Shown here one piece after another: positions 24,331-33,009 of a stretch of 64,000 nt of DNA. The first letter of the stretch is position 1. The number at the start of each line of letters is the position of its first letter. The DNA comes from an uncultured Eubacterium sp. Its GTDB lineage: Bacteria; Bacillota; Clostridia; Lachnospirales; Lachnospiraceae. Under the pieces are notes generated by a model that made no database searches, was not told where the DNA came from, and was given only the letters and a program-made list of their open reading frames with translations. A program made the position numbers and the translations under genes. The DNA lies in contig CAKRGX010000010.1 of the NCBI GenBank assembly GCA_934338065.1, positions 1 through 64,000 on the forward strand. Reading direction: 5' to 3'.

Positions 24331-26892
24331 TTAACGACCACAACAATATTTATACTTCTTACCTGAGCCACATGGACAAGGAGCATTTCTGCTGATCTTA
24401 TCACTCTTACGAACAATCGGTCCGCTTACCGTATCATCTTTGTTCGTACCCGTCACTTCTGCCACCTGCTCACGTTCTACCTTCTGTTCAATCCGCACAT
24501 GCATAAGCATCTTAACGGTTTCTTCACGGATTGACTCGGTCATTTCATTGAACATGTCATAACCCTGCAGACGATATTCAACTACCGGATCTCTCTGGGC
24601 AAATGACTGAAGTCCAATTCCCTGGCGAAGCTGATCCATATCATCGATATGATTCATCCAGCGGCTGTCCGTCGCTTTCAGTAAAACAACACGCTCAATC
24701 TCGCGGATCTGCTCTGGTTCAGGAAATTCTGCTTCTTTACTTTCATATATACGAAGAGCCTCTTCTTTTAAACGCTGTATCAGGTCATTCTTCGTCATGT
24801 TTTCTTTCTGAACCCATTCAGCTGTAACCGGCTCGATTGGAATCATCGGAATCATAACTTCATTTAATTCTAAAAGATTCCACTGTTGAGGTTCCTGATC
24901 ATCACCAATAACACGGTTCACATATTTCTCCACAACTTCTTCCATCATTCCAACAATATCATCCCGCATATCATTGCCGTCCAAAACTTTGCGGCGTTCA
25001 GCATAAATAATCTCTCTCTGTTCGTTATTGATCTGATCATACTCTAACAGGTTTTTACGGATTCCATAGTTGTTGCTTTCAATCTTCTTCTGCGCACGCT
25101 CAATAGCTTTGTTCAGCATCTTGTGCTGAATCTGTTCACCCTCAGGCATTCCCAGCGAGTTAAACATCTGCATGAGATTCTGTGAACCAAAGAGACGCAT
25201 CAAGTCATCTTCGAGTGAAATGTAGAACTTCGATTCACCCTTATCCCCCTGCCGTCCGGCACGGCCACGAAGCTGATTATCAATACGTCTGGATTCATGA
25301 CGCTCCGTGCCGATAATCTTCAGACCACCGAGTTCTGTCACACCATCTTCCAGCTTAATATCGGTACCACGGCCTGCCATATTAGTCGCAATAGTAACAG
25401 CTCCTTTATGTCCGGCATCTGCAATGATCTCAGCCTCAAGTTCATGGAATTTAGCATTCAATACCTTGTGCGGAATTCCACGCTTTTTCAACATCTGCGA
25501 TAACTCTTCCGATGCATCGATCGTAATCGTACCAACAAGTACCGGCTGTCCTTTTTCGTGACTGGAAATAATATCTTCTACAATCGCATTTAATTTTTCT
25601 TTCTTTGTCTTATAAACAGAATCGTTATGATCAATACGCTGGATTGGAAGATTGGTCGGCACCTCTACAACATCCATTCCATAAATCTCACGGAATTCCT
25701 TTTCTTCTGTAAGCGCCGTACCGGTCATACCACATTTTTTGTCATATTTATTGAAGAAGTTCTGGAACGTGATCGTCGCCAGCGTTTTACTCTCCCGCTT
25801 AACTTTCACATGTTCTTTTGCTTCTATTGCCTGATGAAGACCATCCGAGTAGCGGCGGCCCGGCATGATACGTCCGGTAAACTCATCTACAATCAGCACC
25901 TCATCATCCTTAACAACGTAATCTTTATCCAGATGCATGAGTGCATGTGCACGTAACGACAGATTGACACAATGCTGGATCTCCAGATTCTCCGGATCTG
26001 CTAGATTTTCCAGGTGAAAAAATTTCTCAACCTTTTTTACACCCTGTTCGGTAAGATTGACGGTTTTTTCTTTCTCGTTAGCTACATAATCACCGGTCTC
26101 GTTGTTATCCTCTTTCATGATGATATCCATCTTGGACAGTTCTTTTTCCGTACCTCTCTTTAACTGACGGACAAGATTATCGCAGGCTTCATAAATCTTT
26201 GTGGATTTTCCACTTGAACCGGAAATGATCAATGGTGTTCTCGCTTCATCAATCAAAACCGAGTCAACCTCATCCACAATTGCATAGTGAAGTTCTCTCT
26301 GCACAAGCTGTTCTTTATAAATAACCATGTTGTCACGCAGATAATCAAAGCCCAGTTCATTATTTGTTGCATACGTGATATCACAATTGTATGCTTCACG
26401 TCTTTCATCATTATCCATACTGTTCAGAATAACACCAACCGTCAGGCCAAGAAATTCATGAATCTGTCCCATCCACTCCGCATCACGCTTTGCCAGATAG
26501 TCATTAACGGTAACGATATGAACACCTTTCCCTTCCAATGCGTTCAGATACGCCGGCAGTGTAGAAACCAATGTCTTACCTTCTCCTGTACGCATCTCGG
26601 TGATTCGTCCCTGATGAAGGATAACACCACCAATCAACTGCACACGGAAATGTCTCAATCCAATCGTTCTCTTCGACGCTTCCCGTACGACAGCATAGGC
26701 TTCCGGCAGGATATCATCCAATGTCTCACCTTCTGACAATCGTTTTTTAAACTCCTGCGTCTTAGCTTTTAGCTGTTCATCAGACAGTTTCTCCATCTCC
26801 GGTTCCAGACCTTCGATCTTATTTACAATCGGCAACACTCGTTTGACCTCACGCTCACTGTGAGTTCCTATTACTTTGCTTAATAATCCCAT
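24331..26892 (-). CDS. secA: Preprotein translocase ATPase SecA
   Basis: An 853-residue motor ATPase that drives secreted proteins through SecYEG. The Walker A is MRTGEGKTL, Walker B/DEAD region [15 protein letters not shown], and the second helicase domain has GRAGRQGD. The C-terminal zinc-binding tail [13 protein letters not shown] is intact. The start at 26892 is chosen because it gives the conserved [19 protein letters not shown]-terminus and has GGAGAG 8 bases upstream. It is the first gene of the secA-prfB-cheW-hom run. Confidence 0.97.
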   Translation of the reverse strand: MGLLSKVIGTHSEREVKRVLPIVNKIEGLEPEMEKLSDEQLKAKTQEFKKRLSEGETLDDILPEAYAVVREASKRTIGLRHFRVQLIGGVILHQGRITEMRTGEGKTLVSTLPAYLNALEGKGVHIVTVNDYLAKRDAEWMGQIHEFLGLTVGVILNSMDNDERREAYNCDITYATNNELGFDYLRDNMVIYKEQLVQRELHYAIVDEVDSVLIDEARTPLIISGSSGKSTKIYEACDNLVRQLKRGTEKELSKMDIIMKEDNNETGDYVANEKEKTVNLTEQGVKKVEKFFHLENLADPENLEIQHCVNLSLRAHALMHLDKDYVVKDDEVLIVDEFTGRIMPGRRYSDGLHQAIEAKEHVKVKRESKTLATITFQNFFNKYDKKCGMTGTALTEEKEFREIYGMDVVEVPTNLPIQRIDHNDSVYKTKKEKLNAIVEDIISSHEKGQPVLVGTITIDASEELSQMLKKRGIPHKVLNAKFHELEAEIIADAGHKGAVTIATNMAGRGTDIKLEDGVTELGGLKIIGTERHESRRIDNQLRGRAGRQGDKGESKFYISLEDDLMRLFGSQNLMQMFNSLGMPEGEQIQHKMLNKAIERAQKKIESNNYGIRKNLLEYDQINNEQREIIYAERRKVLDGNDMRDDIVGMMEEVVEKYVNRVIGDDQEPQQWNLLELNEVMIPMIPIEPVTAEWVQKENMTKNDLIQRLKEEALRIYESKEAEFPEPEQIREIERVVLLKATDSRWMNHIDDMDQLRQGIGLQSFAQRDPVVEYRLQGYDMFNEMTESIREETVKMLMHVRIEQKVEREQVAEVTGTNKDDTVSGPIVRKSDKISRNAPCPCGSGKKYKYCCGR

Positions 26893-26947
26893 TTCTGTCA
26901 CTCTCCATATATTACTTAACATACAAATGATGTTATATTCTCAATCT

Positions 26948-26976
26948 ATTCTAACATTAGTTGACAATTGTTTCAA
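26948..26976 (-). promoter_or_regulatory. secA promoter
   Basis: On the minus strand TTGAAA and TAGAAT are 17 bases apart. Confidence 0.65.
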
Positions 26977-27020
26977 GTAAACGTTAGCATTATTTTTGCC
27001 CTATTCGACCACCGTTAAAA

Positions 27021-27101
27021 AAAAGAAAAACCATAAACTTACTCAAAACAGAAATTCCATATCGGAATAACCATTTCACTGTCCATTTATAGTTTTTCTT
27101 T
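27021..27101 (-). terminator. hpf terminator, long hairpin
   Basis: On the minus strand AAAGAAAAACTATAAA pairs with TTTATGGTTTTTCTTT, followed by more T. An inner stem of TTCC/GGAA lies in the loop. Confidence 0.6.
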
Positions 27102-27146
27102 CCTATGTTTTATCTTACCCTGTCAATTCTTTACATCAGGCATAAA

Positions 27147-27674
27147 TTAAAATTCAGGTTCGATCAGTCCGTATGTATTGTCTTTTCTCTTATAAACCAC
27201 ATTTACTTCTTCCGAATCCGCATTACGGAATACAAAGAAATTGTGTCCTAAAAGTTCCATCTGCACACACGCTTCTTCCGGATCCATTGGTTTCATCGCA
27301 AATTTCTTGGATCGGATAATCTGAATCTCTTCATCATCATAAGCGTCCTCTTCAATAAAAGCTTTGTTCAACTGTGATGCTGTCTGCTCTTTGTCAAGCA
27401 GCTTATTCTTGTATTTGCGAAGCTGTCTCTCAATGACCTCTTCAACCAGATCAATAGAAACATACATGTCAGTACTTGTTTCCTCTGCACGAATGATGCT
27501 GCCTTTCATCGGAACCGTAACTTCTATTTTCTGACGATTCTTCTCCGTACTCAATGTCACATGTACTTCTGTGGAATCTGTAAAATATCTCTCTAATTTA
27601 CCAATCTTTTCTTCCACTGCTGAACGTAACCCTTCTGTTATGTCGATATTCTTTCCGCTAATTACTAAATTCAT
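27147..27674 (-). CDS. hpf: Ribosome hibernation promoting factor, long form
   Basis: A 175-residue protein that binds the decoding centre of idle ribosomes and forms 100S dimers. The N-terminal HPF/RaiA domain begins MNLVISGKNIDITEGLRSAV. The C-terminal dimerisation domain contains KRFAMKPMDPEEA-like KKFAMKPMDPEEACVQM and the ending RKDNTYGLIEPEF. The length is that of the long Firmicute form, which needs no separate dimerisation factor. It is monocistronic, with a promoter almost identical in its key parts to that of purA. Confidence 0.95.
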   Translation of the reverse strand: MNLVISGKNIDITEGLRSAVEEKIGKLERYFTDSTEVHVTLSTEKNRQKIEVTVPMKGSIIRAEETSTDMYVSIDLVEEVIERQLRKYKNKLLDKEQTASQLNKAFIEEDAYDDEEIQIIRSKKFAMKPMDPEEACVQMELLGHNFFVFRNADSEEVNVVYKRKDNTYGLIEPEF

Positions 27675-27749
27675 ATTGCTCAGCTCCTTTGCCCATAAGT
27701 TTCAAGCAAGAACCTCTGCATTAACAGATGTTTTCTAACTTGTACTCTT

Positions 27750-27778
27750 ATTATACACGAAAACTTTCATTTCGGCAA
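27750..27778 (-). promoter_or_regulatory. hpf promoter
   Basis: TTGCCG and TATAAT on the minus strand are 17 bases apart. The leader is about 70 bases. The 340-base gene-free stretch 27675-28014 holds this promoter, the repeat at 27856 and the terminator at 27930; nothing else was seen in it. Confidence 0.75.
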
Positions 27779-27855
27779 TAGAAAAAATGTAATTGTATGA
27801 CAATTTAAGAACTTGTCAATCACGTATTCTATATCCTACTAAAGTCTACTGTTCT

Positions 27856-27885
27856 TGTTCACAATGTTCATAACTCTGTTCACAA
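27856..27885 (+). repeat. Three copies of TGTTCAYAA
   Basis: TGTTCACAA (27856-27864), TGTTCATAA (27865-27873) and TGTTCACAA (27877-27885) are direct repeats, immediately followed by TATAAT at 27887. No gene starts to the right on the plus strand nearby. Confidence 0.6.
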
Positions 27886-27929
27886 CTATAATTTATCGAA
27901 AAAAGGCAATTTTAAATGTTGATACTTTC

Positions 27930-27973
27930 AAAAAAAGAAACGGCTGCACGTCTTTCCGTACAACCGTTCGTTT
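27930..27973 (-). terminator. Terminator of the NlpC/P60 gene
   Basis: On the minus strand ACGGTTGTACG pairs with CGTGCAGCCGT (two G-U pairs), followed by TTTCTTTTTTT. It lies about 45 bases past the stop. Confidence 0.8.
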
Positions 27974-28014
27974 TTAAGTTGTCAAACAGTTTCAATAAAC
28001 CATTCCATTCTTCA

Positions 28015-29502
28015 TTAGCCAAGCACACGCCTTGCACAATATGGAGTACGGTAGTTTATATTACTTGTCGTAATACCAACGCGAGGGTTACTTGCATGAA
28101 CAACTCGTCCACCGCCAATGCAGAGCGCAACGTGGTTTACCCTTCCACCACTTGCATAGAAGATCAGATCACCTGCTTTTGCACTGGACGGACTGATCTT
28201 TTTACCAACACCGGATTGTGCACCGGAAGTACGTGGCAGGCTGATACCAAACTTCTTAAATACAGACATGGTAAATCCGGAACAGTCTGTACCATTTGTC
28301 AGGCTGGAACCTCCATACACATAAGGATTACCTACAAATTTCAAACCATATGAAGCAATTGCGGAACCATCTCCACTTCCTAATGTACTTCCGCTGCCAG
28401 AATCAGACGAAGATCCTGCACTTCCGCCGCCACCATTACTATTGGACATATCTCTCTTTCCAGCGTTTCCACCACCGCCATTGGATGACGTTCTCTTGCT
28501 GCTGCCTGCATTTCCACCACCACCATTACTTGTGGTTCTGTTCGAACGGTTGGAAGAACTGCTCTTGCTGCTTGAGTTTGAACTGCTGTTGGAACTGGAA
28601 CTCTTGCGGCTGCTACCCGATGAATTTGAGCTATGCGAAACCTGCTGCTGGCGTTGCTGACGTTCCTGCTTTTCATCTTCTTCCGCCGCTGCTGCCGCTG
28701 CTGCTTTTCTTCTCTCTTCTTCGCGCTCTTCCTCTATAGATACCGCTTTTTTAAATTGTACCGACACCTTCACATATTGTTTCGCCACATAACCGGTAGT
28801 ATCACCATCAACACGGATTTTAACCCAGTCAGCCTCTTCCTTGACAACCTCGTAAGATTCATCCTCCGGCACCAGGGTAAGGATCTTACACGTTTCATTT
28901 TTTTCTTCACGGACACGAAGTGTCTCCGTTGTAACGGTAGCCCATTTCGTTCCAAAATCATCAATCAATTTTTCAGCACTATACCCGATTGCCAGATAAT
29001 CTTTCATAATGTAACCGCTGACAGAACCCGAACGGATATATACCCAGTCACCTTCTGTTGCTGATATCGTGGCCGCACTGCCCCGATACAACTTACCAAC
29101 AATTTCTGCATCCGTATTTGGCTTCTTACGGATATTAACATAATCGGCTGCAACAGATATCCCTACATTAGCATATTCGGACTCCGGTTTCGGCGTAGCC
29201 GTTGCTACCGGGAGTGCCGTTGTCTGAGGTGTCGCTGTGCTGACAGCAGAACCACTCACTGTTGTATTCGTTCCATTATTTGTCGTATTTGACGAATCAT
29301 CAAAAGCAACGATTGCTTCCGGATCCGAATGATTTGCTCCTATCTGAATATCACAATACTGATCTAATGTATAGGCCATGCCAGCCAATTCTGTCTCTGT
29401 CCCCATCGTCGTCGATGAAGAACTAATATGATTTGCCAATACGCCAAAAGACAGCACAATACCTGCCCCAAGCGCATACTTAACCAATCTCTTATGTTCC
29501 AT
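28015..29502 (-). CDS. SH3-domain NlpC/P60 peptidoglycan endopeptidase
   Basis: A 495-residue exported cell-wall hydrolase. An N-terminal hydrophobic segment (about 8-24) directs export. Two bacterial SH3 domains follow (VNIRKKPNTDAEIVGKLYRG and LRVREEKNETCKILTLV), then a Glu/Arg/Ala/Gln coiled stretch, a Ser/Asn/Gly linker with repeated GGGGNAG units, and the catalytic NlpC/P60 domain. The active-site Cys is in GTDCSGF and the His residues in RVNHVAL and VVHASN. It is expected to cut within stem peptides of peptidoglycan. It is monocistronic with its own promoter and terminator. Confidence 0.93.
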   Translation of the reverse strand: MEHKRLVKYALGAGIVLSFGVLANHISSSSTTMGTETELAGMAYTLDQYCDIQIGANHSDPEAIVAFDDSSNTTNNGTNTTVSGSAVSTATPQTTALPVATATPKPESEYANVGISVAADYVNIRKKPNTDAEIVGKLYRGSAATISATEGDWVYIRSGSVSGYIMKDYLAIGYSAEKLIDDFGTKWATVTTETLRVREEKNETCKILTLVPEDESYEVVKEEADWVKIRVDGDTTGYVAKQYVKVSVQFKKAVSIEEEREEERRKAAAAAAAEEDEKQERQQRQQQVSHSSNSSGSSRKSSSSNSSSNSSSKSSSSNRSNRTTSNGGGGNAGSSKRTSSNGGGGNAGKRDMSNSNGGGGSAGSSSDSGSGSTLGSGDGSAIASYGLKFVGNPYVYGGSSLTNGTDCSGFTMSVFKKFGISLPRTSGAQSGVGKKISPSSAKAGDLIFYASGGRVNHVALCIGGGRVVHASNPRVGITTSNINYRTPYCARRVLG

Positions 29503-29562
29503 ATATTTGCCTCCATATATCGGACCGGTATAAATGTTACAAAATTATTAACTACGAAATTC

Positions 29563-29591
29563 AGTATAACAAGGATACAATCATCTGTCAA
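29563..29591 (-). promoter_or_regulatory. Promoter of the NlpC/P60 gene
   Basis: Minus-strand TTGACA and TATACT are 17 bases apart, a near-consensus strong promoter. Confidence 0.8.
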
Positions 29592-29722
29592 CCCATGAAA
29601 ACTCAATGTTTTTTCATATTTTTACCATTCTTAACCCTATGGAATGATTGTCATTTTTATTCTACAGCATTCGACTAAACCTTAAAAAGTATCCTTTAAA
29701 GTATCTTTTACCAGCGGGTCTT

Positions 29723-30103
29723 TTATGCCAACGAAACAACTGCCTCTATCTCGATCAACACATCTTTTGGTAATCTTGCCACCTCAACACACGACCTTGC
29801 CGGACACTCTTTTTCAAAATAATGCGAATATACCTCATTTACCTTCGTAAAATCATCCATATTCTTTATGAACACGACTGTCTTTACTGTATTTTGTATC
29901 GACGCTCCTGACTCTTTGATCAATGCTGCCAGGTTGCTGATCGCCTGTTCCGCCTGTTCTTCAATACCACCTTCAACCAGCTCTCCTGTCGATGGAATAA
30001 TAGGGATTACACCTGATGTAAACAAAAAATCATTGGCAATAACTGCCTGCGAATATGGTCCGATAGCTGCCGGTGCCTTATCTGTTGAAATTATCTTTTT
30101 CAT
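29723..30103 (-). CDS. ridA: RidA-family enamine/imine deaminase
   Basis: A 126-residue trimeric protein that hydrolyses reactive enamine and imine intermediates from PLP enzymes. Family motifs are APAAIGPYSQAVIANDFLFT at the N-terminus, the middle TVKTVVFIKNMDDF, and CPARSCVEVARLPKDVLIEI. The Arg of RSCVEV is the usual active-site carboxylate binder. GGGAGG precedes the ATG. It is divergent from the thioesterase gene and appears monocistronic. Confidence 0.93.
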   Translation of the reverse strand: MKKIISTDKAPAAIGPYSQAVIANDFLFTSGVIPIIPSTGELVEGGIEEQAEQAISNLAALIKESGASIQNTVKTVVFIKNMDDFTKVNEVYSHYFEKECPARSCVEVARLPKDVLIEIEAVVSLA

Positions 30104-30243
30104 TCTGAAACCTCCCTGATCATTTTATATTTTCTTTTAGTATAACGCAACTTTCCAAAGAATTCACTAGTTTTTTTCAAATGGGGGTAGTATAATTAGG
30201 TAGGAATAAACACGAAATAAAAAATACAAGGAGTGTGATATCG

Positions 30244-30951
30244 ATGTATTCCTATCACGACCGCGTCTCATACAGCCGCATTGATAAGGATGGCTTACTT
30301 GGCGTCTCAGAAGTTGTAAACGCCATGCAGGATTGCTGCCTTTTCCACAGTGAAGATGTAGGACATTCTGCTTTAGCTTTATTAAAGAAAAATCGTGCCT
30401 GGCTGGTTAGTTCATGGCATATTGTTTTTGACCGGCGCCCAAAAATGGGGGAACGTTTTATTGTTCATACATGGCCTTATGAATTCCGTGGCATCTTTGG
30501 CTGCCGTAATTTTAAAATGGAAACAGAAGATCATGAAGTGCTCGCATACGCTGATTCCCGTTGGTTTTACTTTGATCCGTCCACAGGACAGCCGGCGCGC
30601 ATTGATGATTCAGAAAAATCTGCCTACCCAACAGAACCCGCTTACGACATGGAATATAAATCCCGTAAAGTTGCCTGTCCCTCGGAACTGACTCTGGCAG
30701 CAACGGTAGAAGTATGCCAGAACTATCTCGATACCAATAACCACGTAAATAACGGACAATACATCCGATTGGCTGTGAATGTTCTTCCTTTGGATTACGA
30801 AGTGAAAGAACTCCGTGCCGAATTTCGTCTGGCTGCCAAAATGGGGGATACCATGTATATCCGTACGGCGGAGTCAGAAGAACACTTTTATGTTGTCTTT
30901 ACTGACGCTGACGAAAATCCCTATTTTCTCAGCGAATTTACAAAACGATAG
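30244..30951 (+). CDS. Acyl-ACP thioesterase (double hotdog)
   Basis: A 235-residue cytosolic thioesterase that releases fatty acid from acyl carrier protein. Two hotdog repeats are visible; the first begins YHDRVSYSRIDKDGLLGV and the second holds the catalytic-type NNHVNNGQYIR. The start at 30244 is used because AAGGAG lies 10 bases before it; an upstream GTG is too close to the site. It is followed 20 bases later by the S1-domain gene with its own GAGG site, so both are probably cotranscribed. Chain-length preference is not predictable here. Confidence 0.88.
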   Translation: MYSYHDRVSYSRIDKDGLLGVSEVVNAMQDCCLFHSEDVGHSALALLKKNRAWLVSSWHIVFDRRPKMGERFIVHTWPYEFRGIFGCRNFKMETEDHEVLAYADSRWFYFDPSTGQPARIDDSEKSAYPTEPAYDMEYKSRKVACPSELTLAATVEVCQNYLDTNNHVNNGQYIRLAVNVLPLDYEVKELRAEFRLAAKMGDTMYIRTAESEEHFYVVFTDADENPYFLSEFTKR

Positions 30952-30971
30952 AAATGAGGTTATAACAAAAC

Positions 30972-31820
30972 ATGAGCATAGAAAGCCAGTTTTTGGGCAC
31001 TTTTGCCCGTTTATATGTGATTAAGAAAACAAAATTCGGAGTAATCCTAAGTTCAGGGGACGTTCCACAGCTTGAGGTTCTCTTGCCCAACAATCAGGTT
31101 CGTCCGGGTACGGAAAAAGGCGATTTTTACGATGTCTTTCTATATAAAGACTCGGAAGACCGTCTTATTGCGACAACAGCACAGCCTTACGTGGTGCTTG
31201 ATGAGCTTGCACTTTTAACGGTTAAAGACGTAACCGGGATAGGGGCTTTCCTTGATTGGGGGCTGGCAAAAGATCTCTTTCTTCCATTCAAAGAGCAGAC
31301 TGCCAGGCTGCACGTTGGTGACAAGGTACTCGTCACTCTGTATATTGACAAAAGCGAACGCCTATGTGCCACGATGCGTATTTATGATTTTCTTTCTACG
31401 GATAGCGACTATCAAAAAGGGGAACATGTAGAGGGGCTCATTTACGAGATTATTGATTCCTTCGGTGCTTTTGTAGCCGTTGATGATACCTATTCTGCCC
31501 TGATTCCTCCTAATGAAATAACGCGGGAACTACATGTTCTAGATCGAATTGAAGGACGTATCAAAGATATAACAGAAGATGGAAAACTGACTCTCAGTCT
31601 TCAGGAAAAAGTGAAAATACAGATGGGAAAGGATGCTTCTCTGATCTATGAGCGCCTTAATCAGGCTGGCGGCTTCCTTCCTTTCCACGATAAAACATCC
31701 CCCGAGATCATAAAAAGGGAATTCCAAATGAGCAAAGCAGCTTTTAAAAGAGCCATCGGCCGTCTGATGAAAGAAAAAAAGATCAAGCAAACGGCAGATG
31801 GCATACAATTACTGTCCTGA
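30972..31820 (+). CDS. cvfB: CvfB-like S1 RNA-binding protein
   Basis: A 282-residue protein of the CvfB/YitL family: tandem S1 (OB-fold) RNA-binding domains and a C-terminal winged helix. S1 signatures are TGIGAFLDWGLAKDLFLPF and IDSFGAFVAVDDTYSALIPP. The winged helix reads SKAAFKRAIGRLMKEKKI. In Staphylococcus the family affects virulence gene expression post-transcriptionally; here the RNA targets are unknown. Its 3' end overlaps the convergent flagellar-region gene by 12 bases. Confidence 0.9.
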   Translation: MSIESQFLGTFARLYVIKKTKFGVILSSGDVPQLEVLLPNNQVRPGTEKGDFYDVFLYKDSEDRLIATTAQPYVVLDELALLTVKDVTGIGAFLDWGLAKDLFLPFKEQTARLHVGDKVLVTLYIDKSERLCATMRIYDFLSTDSDYQKGEHVEGLIYEIIDSFGAFVAVDDTYSALIPPNEITRELHVLDRIEGRIKDITEDGKLTLSLQEKVKIQMGKDASLIYERLNQAGGFLPFHDKTSPEIIKREFQMSKAAFKRAIGRLMKEKKIKQTADGIQLLS

Positions 31821-32228
31821 TGAATCAAGAAATCGCATTCGGTTTTTATCTGCCTGCGTTCTCGGTCTCCAGGCACTTTTCTGATTTGTACTGGCGGCAG
31901 CATTGCGGAAATCTGTCGCCAGAGTTGATTTACAGTTCTGGCAGAACCGCCCTGTCTTAATCGTAACACCGCAGCTTTCACACGGAAGTCCTATCGGCGA
32001 ATCATCCGAAAATACCAGTCGTTCCTCTCTGATCCACTGATTGATCTGACGTACACTCACTTCCATTGTTTCTGACAGATTCTGAATATCCACATTAGGA
32101 TTTTCACGCACAAACTTTTTTACTTCTATAAACTTATCTTCAATCTTCTTCATACAGACAGGACATAACTTATCCCCACGCATATAATTAAAAAGTCTTC
32201 CGCAATTCTTACATGTCACAATTTCCAT
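31809..32228 (-). CDS. YvyF-type flagellar region protein
   Basis: A 139-residue zinc-ribbon protein of the YvyF/TIGR03826 family found near flagellar and com genes. Two CxxC pairs at the N-terminus (CKNCGRLF and CPVCMKK) and two later (CESCG and CQNCK) frame a short helix-turn-helix-like segment (LSETMEVSVRQINQWIREER). The family has weak similarity to regulators and its role is not established. It follows comF by 20 bases with an AGGAGG site, so recD2-comF-yvyF form one transcript. Confidence 0.85.
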   Translation of the reverse strand: MEIVTCKNCGRLFNYMRGDKLCPVCMKKIEDKFIEVKKFVRENPNVDIQNLSETMEVSVRQINQWIREERLVFSDDSPIGLPCESCGVTIKTGRFCQNCKSTLATDFRNAAASTNQKSAWRPRTQADKNRMRFLDSSGQ

Positions 32229-32248
32229 AACTCATTCCTCCTACTATA

Positions 32249-32971
32249 TTAAAAATCTCTGCCAATACACAGGCAGGCAAAAAATATCTGTTTTACTCCT
32301 GCAGCACACAGTACCTCTGCACAGGCCTCTAACGTCGATCCTGTTGTATAGATATCATCGACAAGAAGAACACGCCGGATATTTTCCAATCTGCCTTGTG
32401 ATCTGCCATCAACCGAAAATGCCCTTTTCAAGTTCTCCGCCCTCAGCCCAGGTGTCAATCCCTTCTGCGGTTTTGTATAACGGATTCGCTTCAACACCTC
32501 TTTTAACACCGGAACCTGCAGATATGCTCCTATGCCATCTGCCAGCAGTTCCGCCTGATTATATCCACGAAACCACTGTTTACGCCAATGAAGGGGCACC
32601 GGAATCACAGCATCGACAGCCCATTTTGCCATCTCGGCTCCCCGCTTTTTACATAGTTCACTCGCATAAAACTCCGCATCTCCGGAACAACCCTCGTATT
32701 TAAAATCAGCCATAGCCCTTTTCAGATGTCGGTCATATACCCAAAGGGCTGTCCCCTTTGCCACAATATCCCTACGCTTTCTTTTCATCCCACAGTCAAA
32801 GCAATACTGTTCTTCCAACCCGTCAATCGGTTTTCCACAACGCATACAGCGCGGTTCATGAATGATCGGAAGCTGCTTTTGACAGGTCCGGCATACACAC
32901 CGTTCACTTCCTTTCAGCAGCCGGCCGCATACAGAACATTTTCTTGGGAATACAAAATCCAGAAAATTCAA
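32249..32971 (-). CDS. comF: ComF-family phosphoribosyltransferase-like protein
   Basis: A 240-residue ComF/GntX-family protein. An N-terminal zinc finger contains CSVCGRLL, CRTCQKQ, CMRCGK and CFDCGMK. The phosphoribosyltransferase fold has the PRPP-type loop RRVLLVDDIYTTGSTLEAC. In Bacillus, ComFC aids DNA uptake. Here competence genes are not otherwise seen, so the role is inferred. Translation starts at TTG (32971), supported by GGGGGAG 7 bases upstream. Confidence 0.9.
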   Translation of the reverse strand: MNFLDFVFPRKCSVCGRLLKGSERCVCRTCQKQLPIIHEPRCMRCGKPIDGLEEQYCFDCGMKRKRRDIVAKGTALWVYDRHLKRAMADFKYEGCSGDAEFYASELCKKRGAEMAKWAVDAVIPVPLHWRKQWFRGYNQAELLADGIGAYLQVPVLKEVLKRIRYTKPQKGLTPGLRAENLKRAFSVDGRSQGRLENIRRVLLVDDIYTTGSTLEACAEVLCAAGVKQIFFACLCIGRDF

Positions 32972-33009
32972 TACTTCACTCCCCCTATTGCTATTATCAT
33001 ACCAAATTT

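Noticed and set aside
26893..26922. Ten-residue longer N-terminus of SecA
   Set aside because: The internal ATG at 26892 has the ribosome site and the conserved family start.
28380..28640. Short repeats considered as a CRISPR-like array
   Set aside because: Units are protein-coding Gly/Asn repeats without spacers of constant length.
28296..28739. 147-residue plus-strand frame rich in His, Cys and Leu
   Set aside because: Produced by the repetitive linker of the NlpC/P60 gene on the other strand.
29670..29712. AAAGTATC repeats downstream of ridA as a terminator
   Set aside because: They are direct repeats, not a stable stem, and no convincing hairpin plus T run was found.
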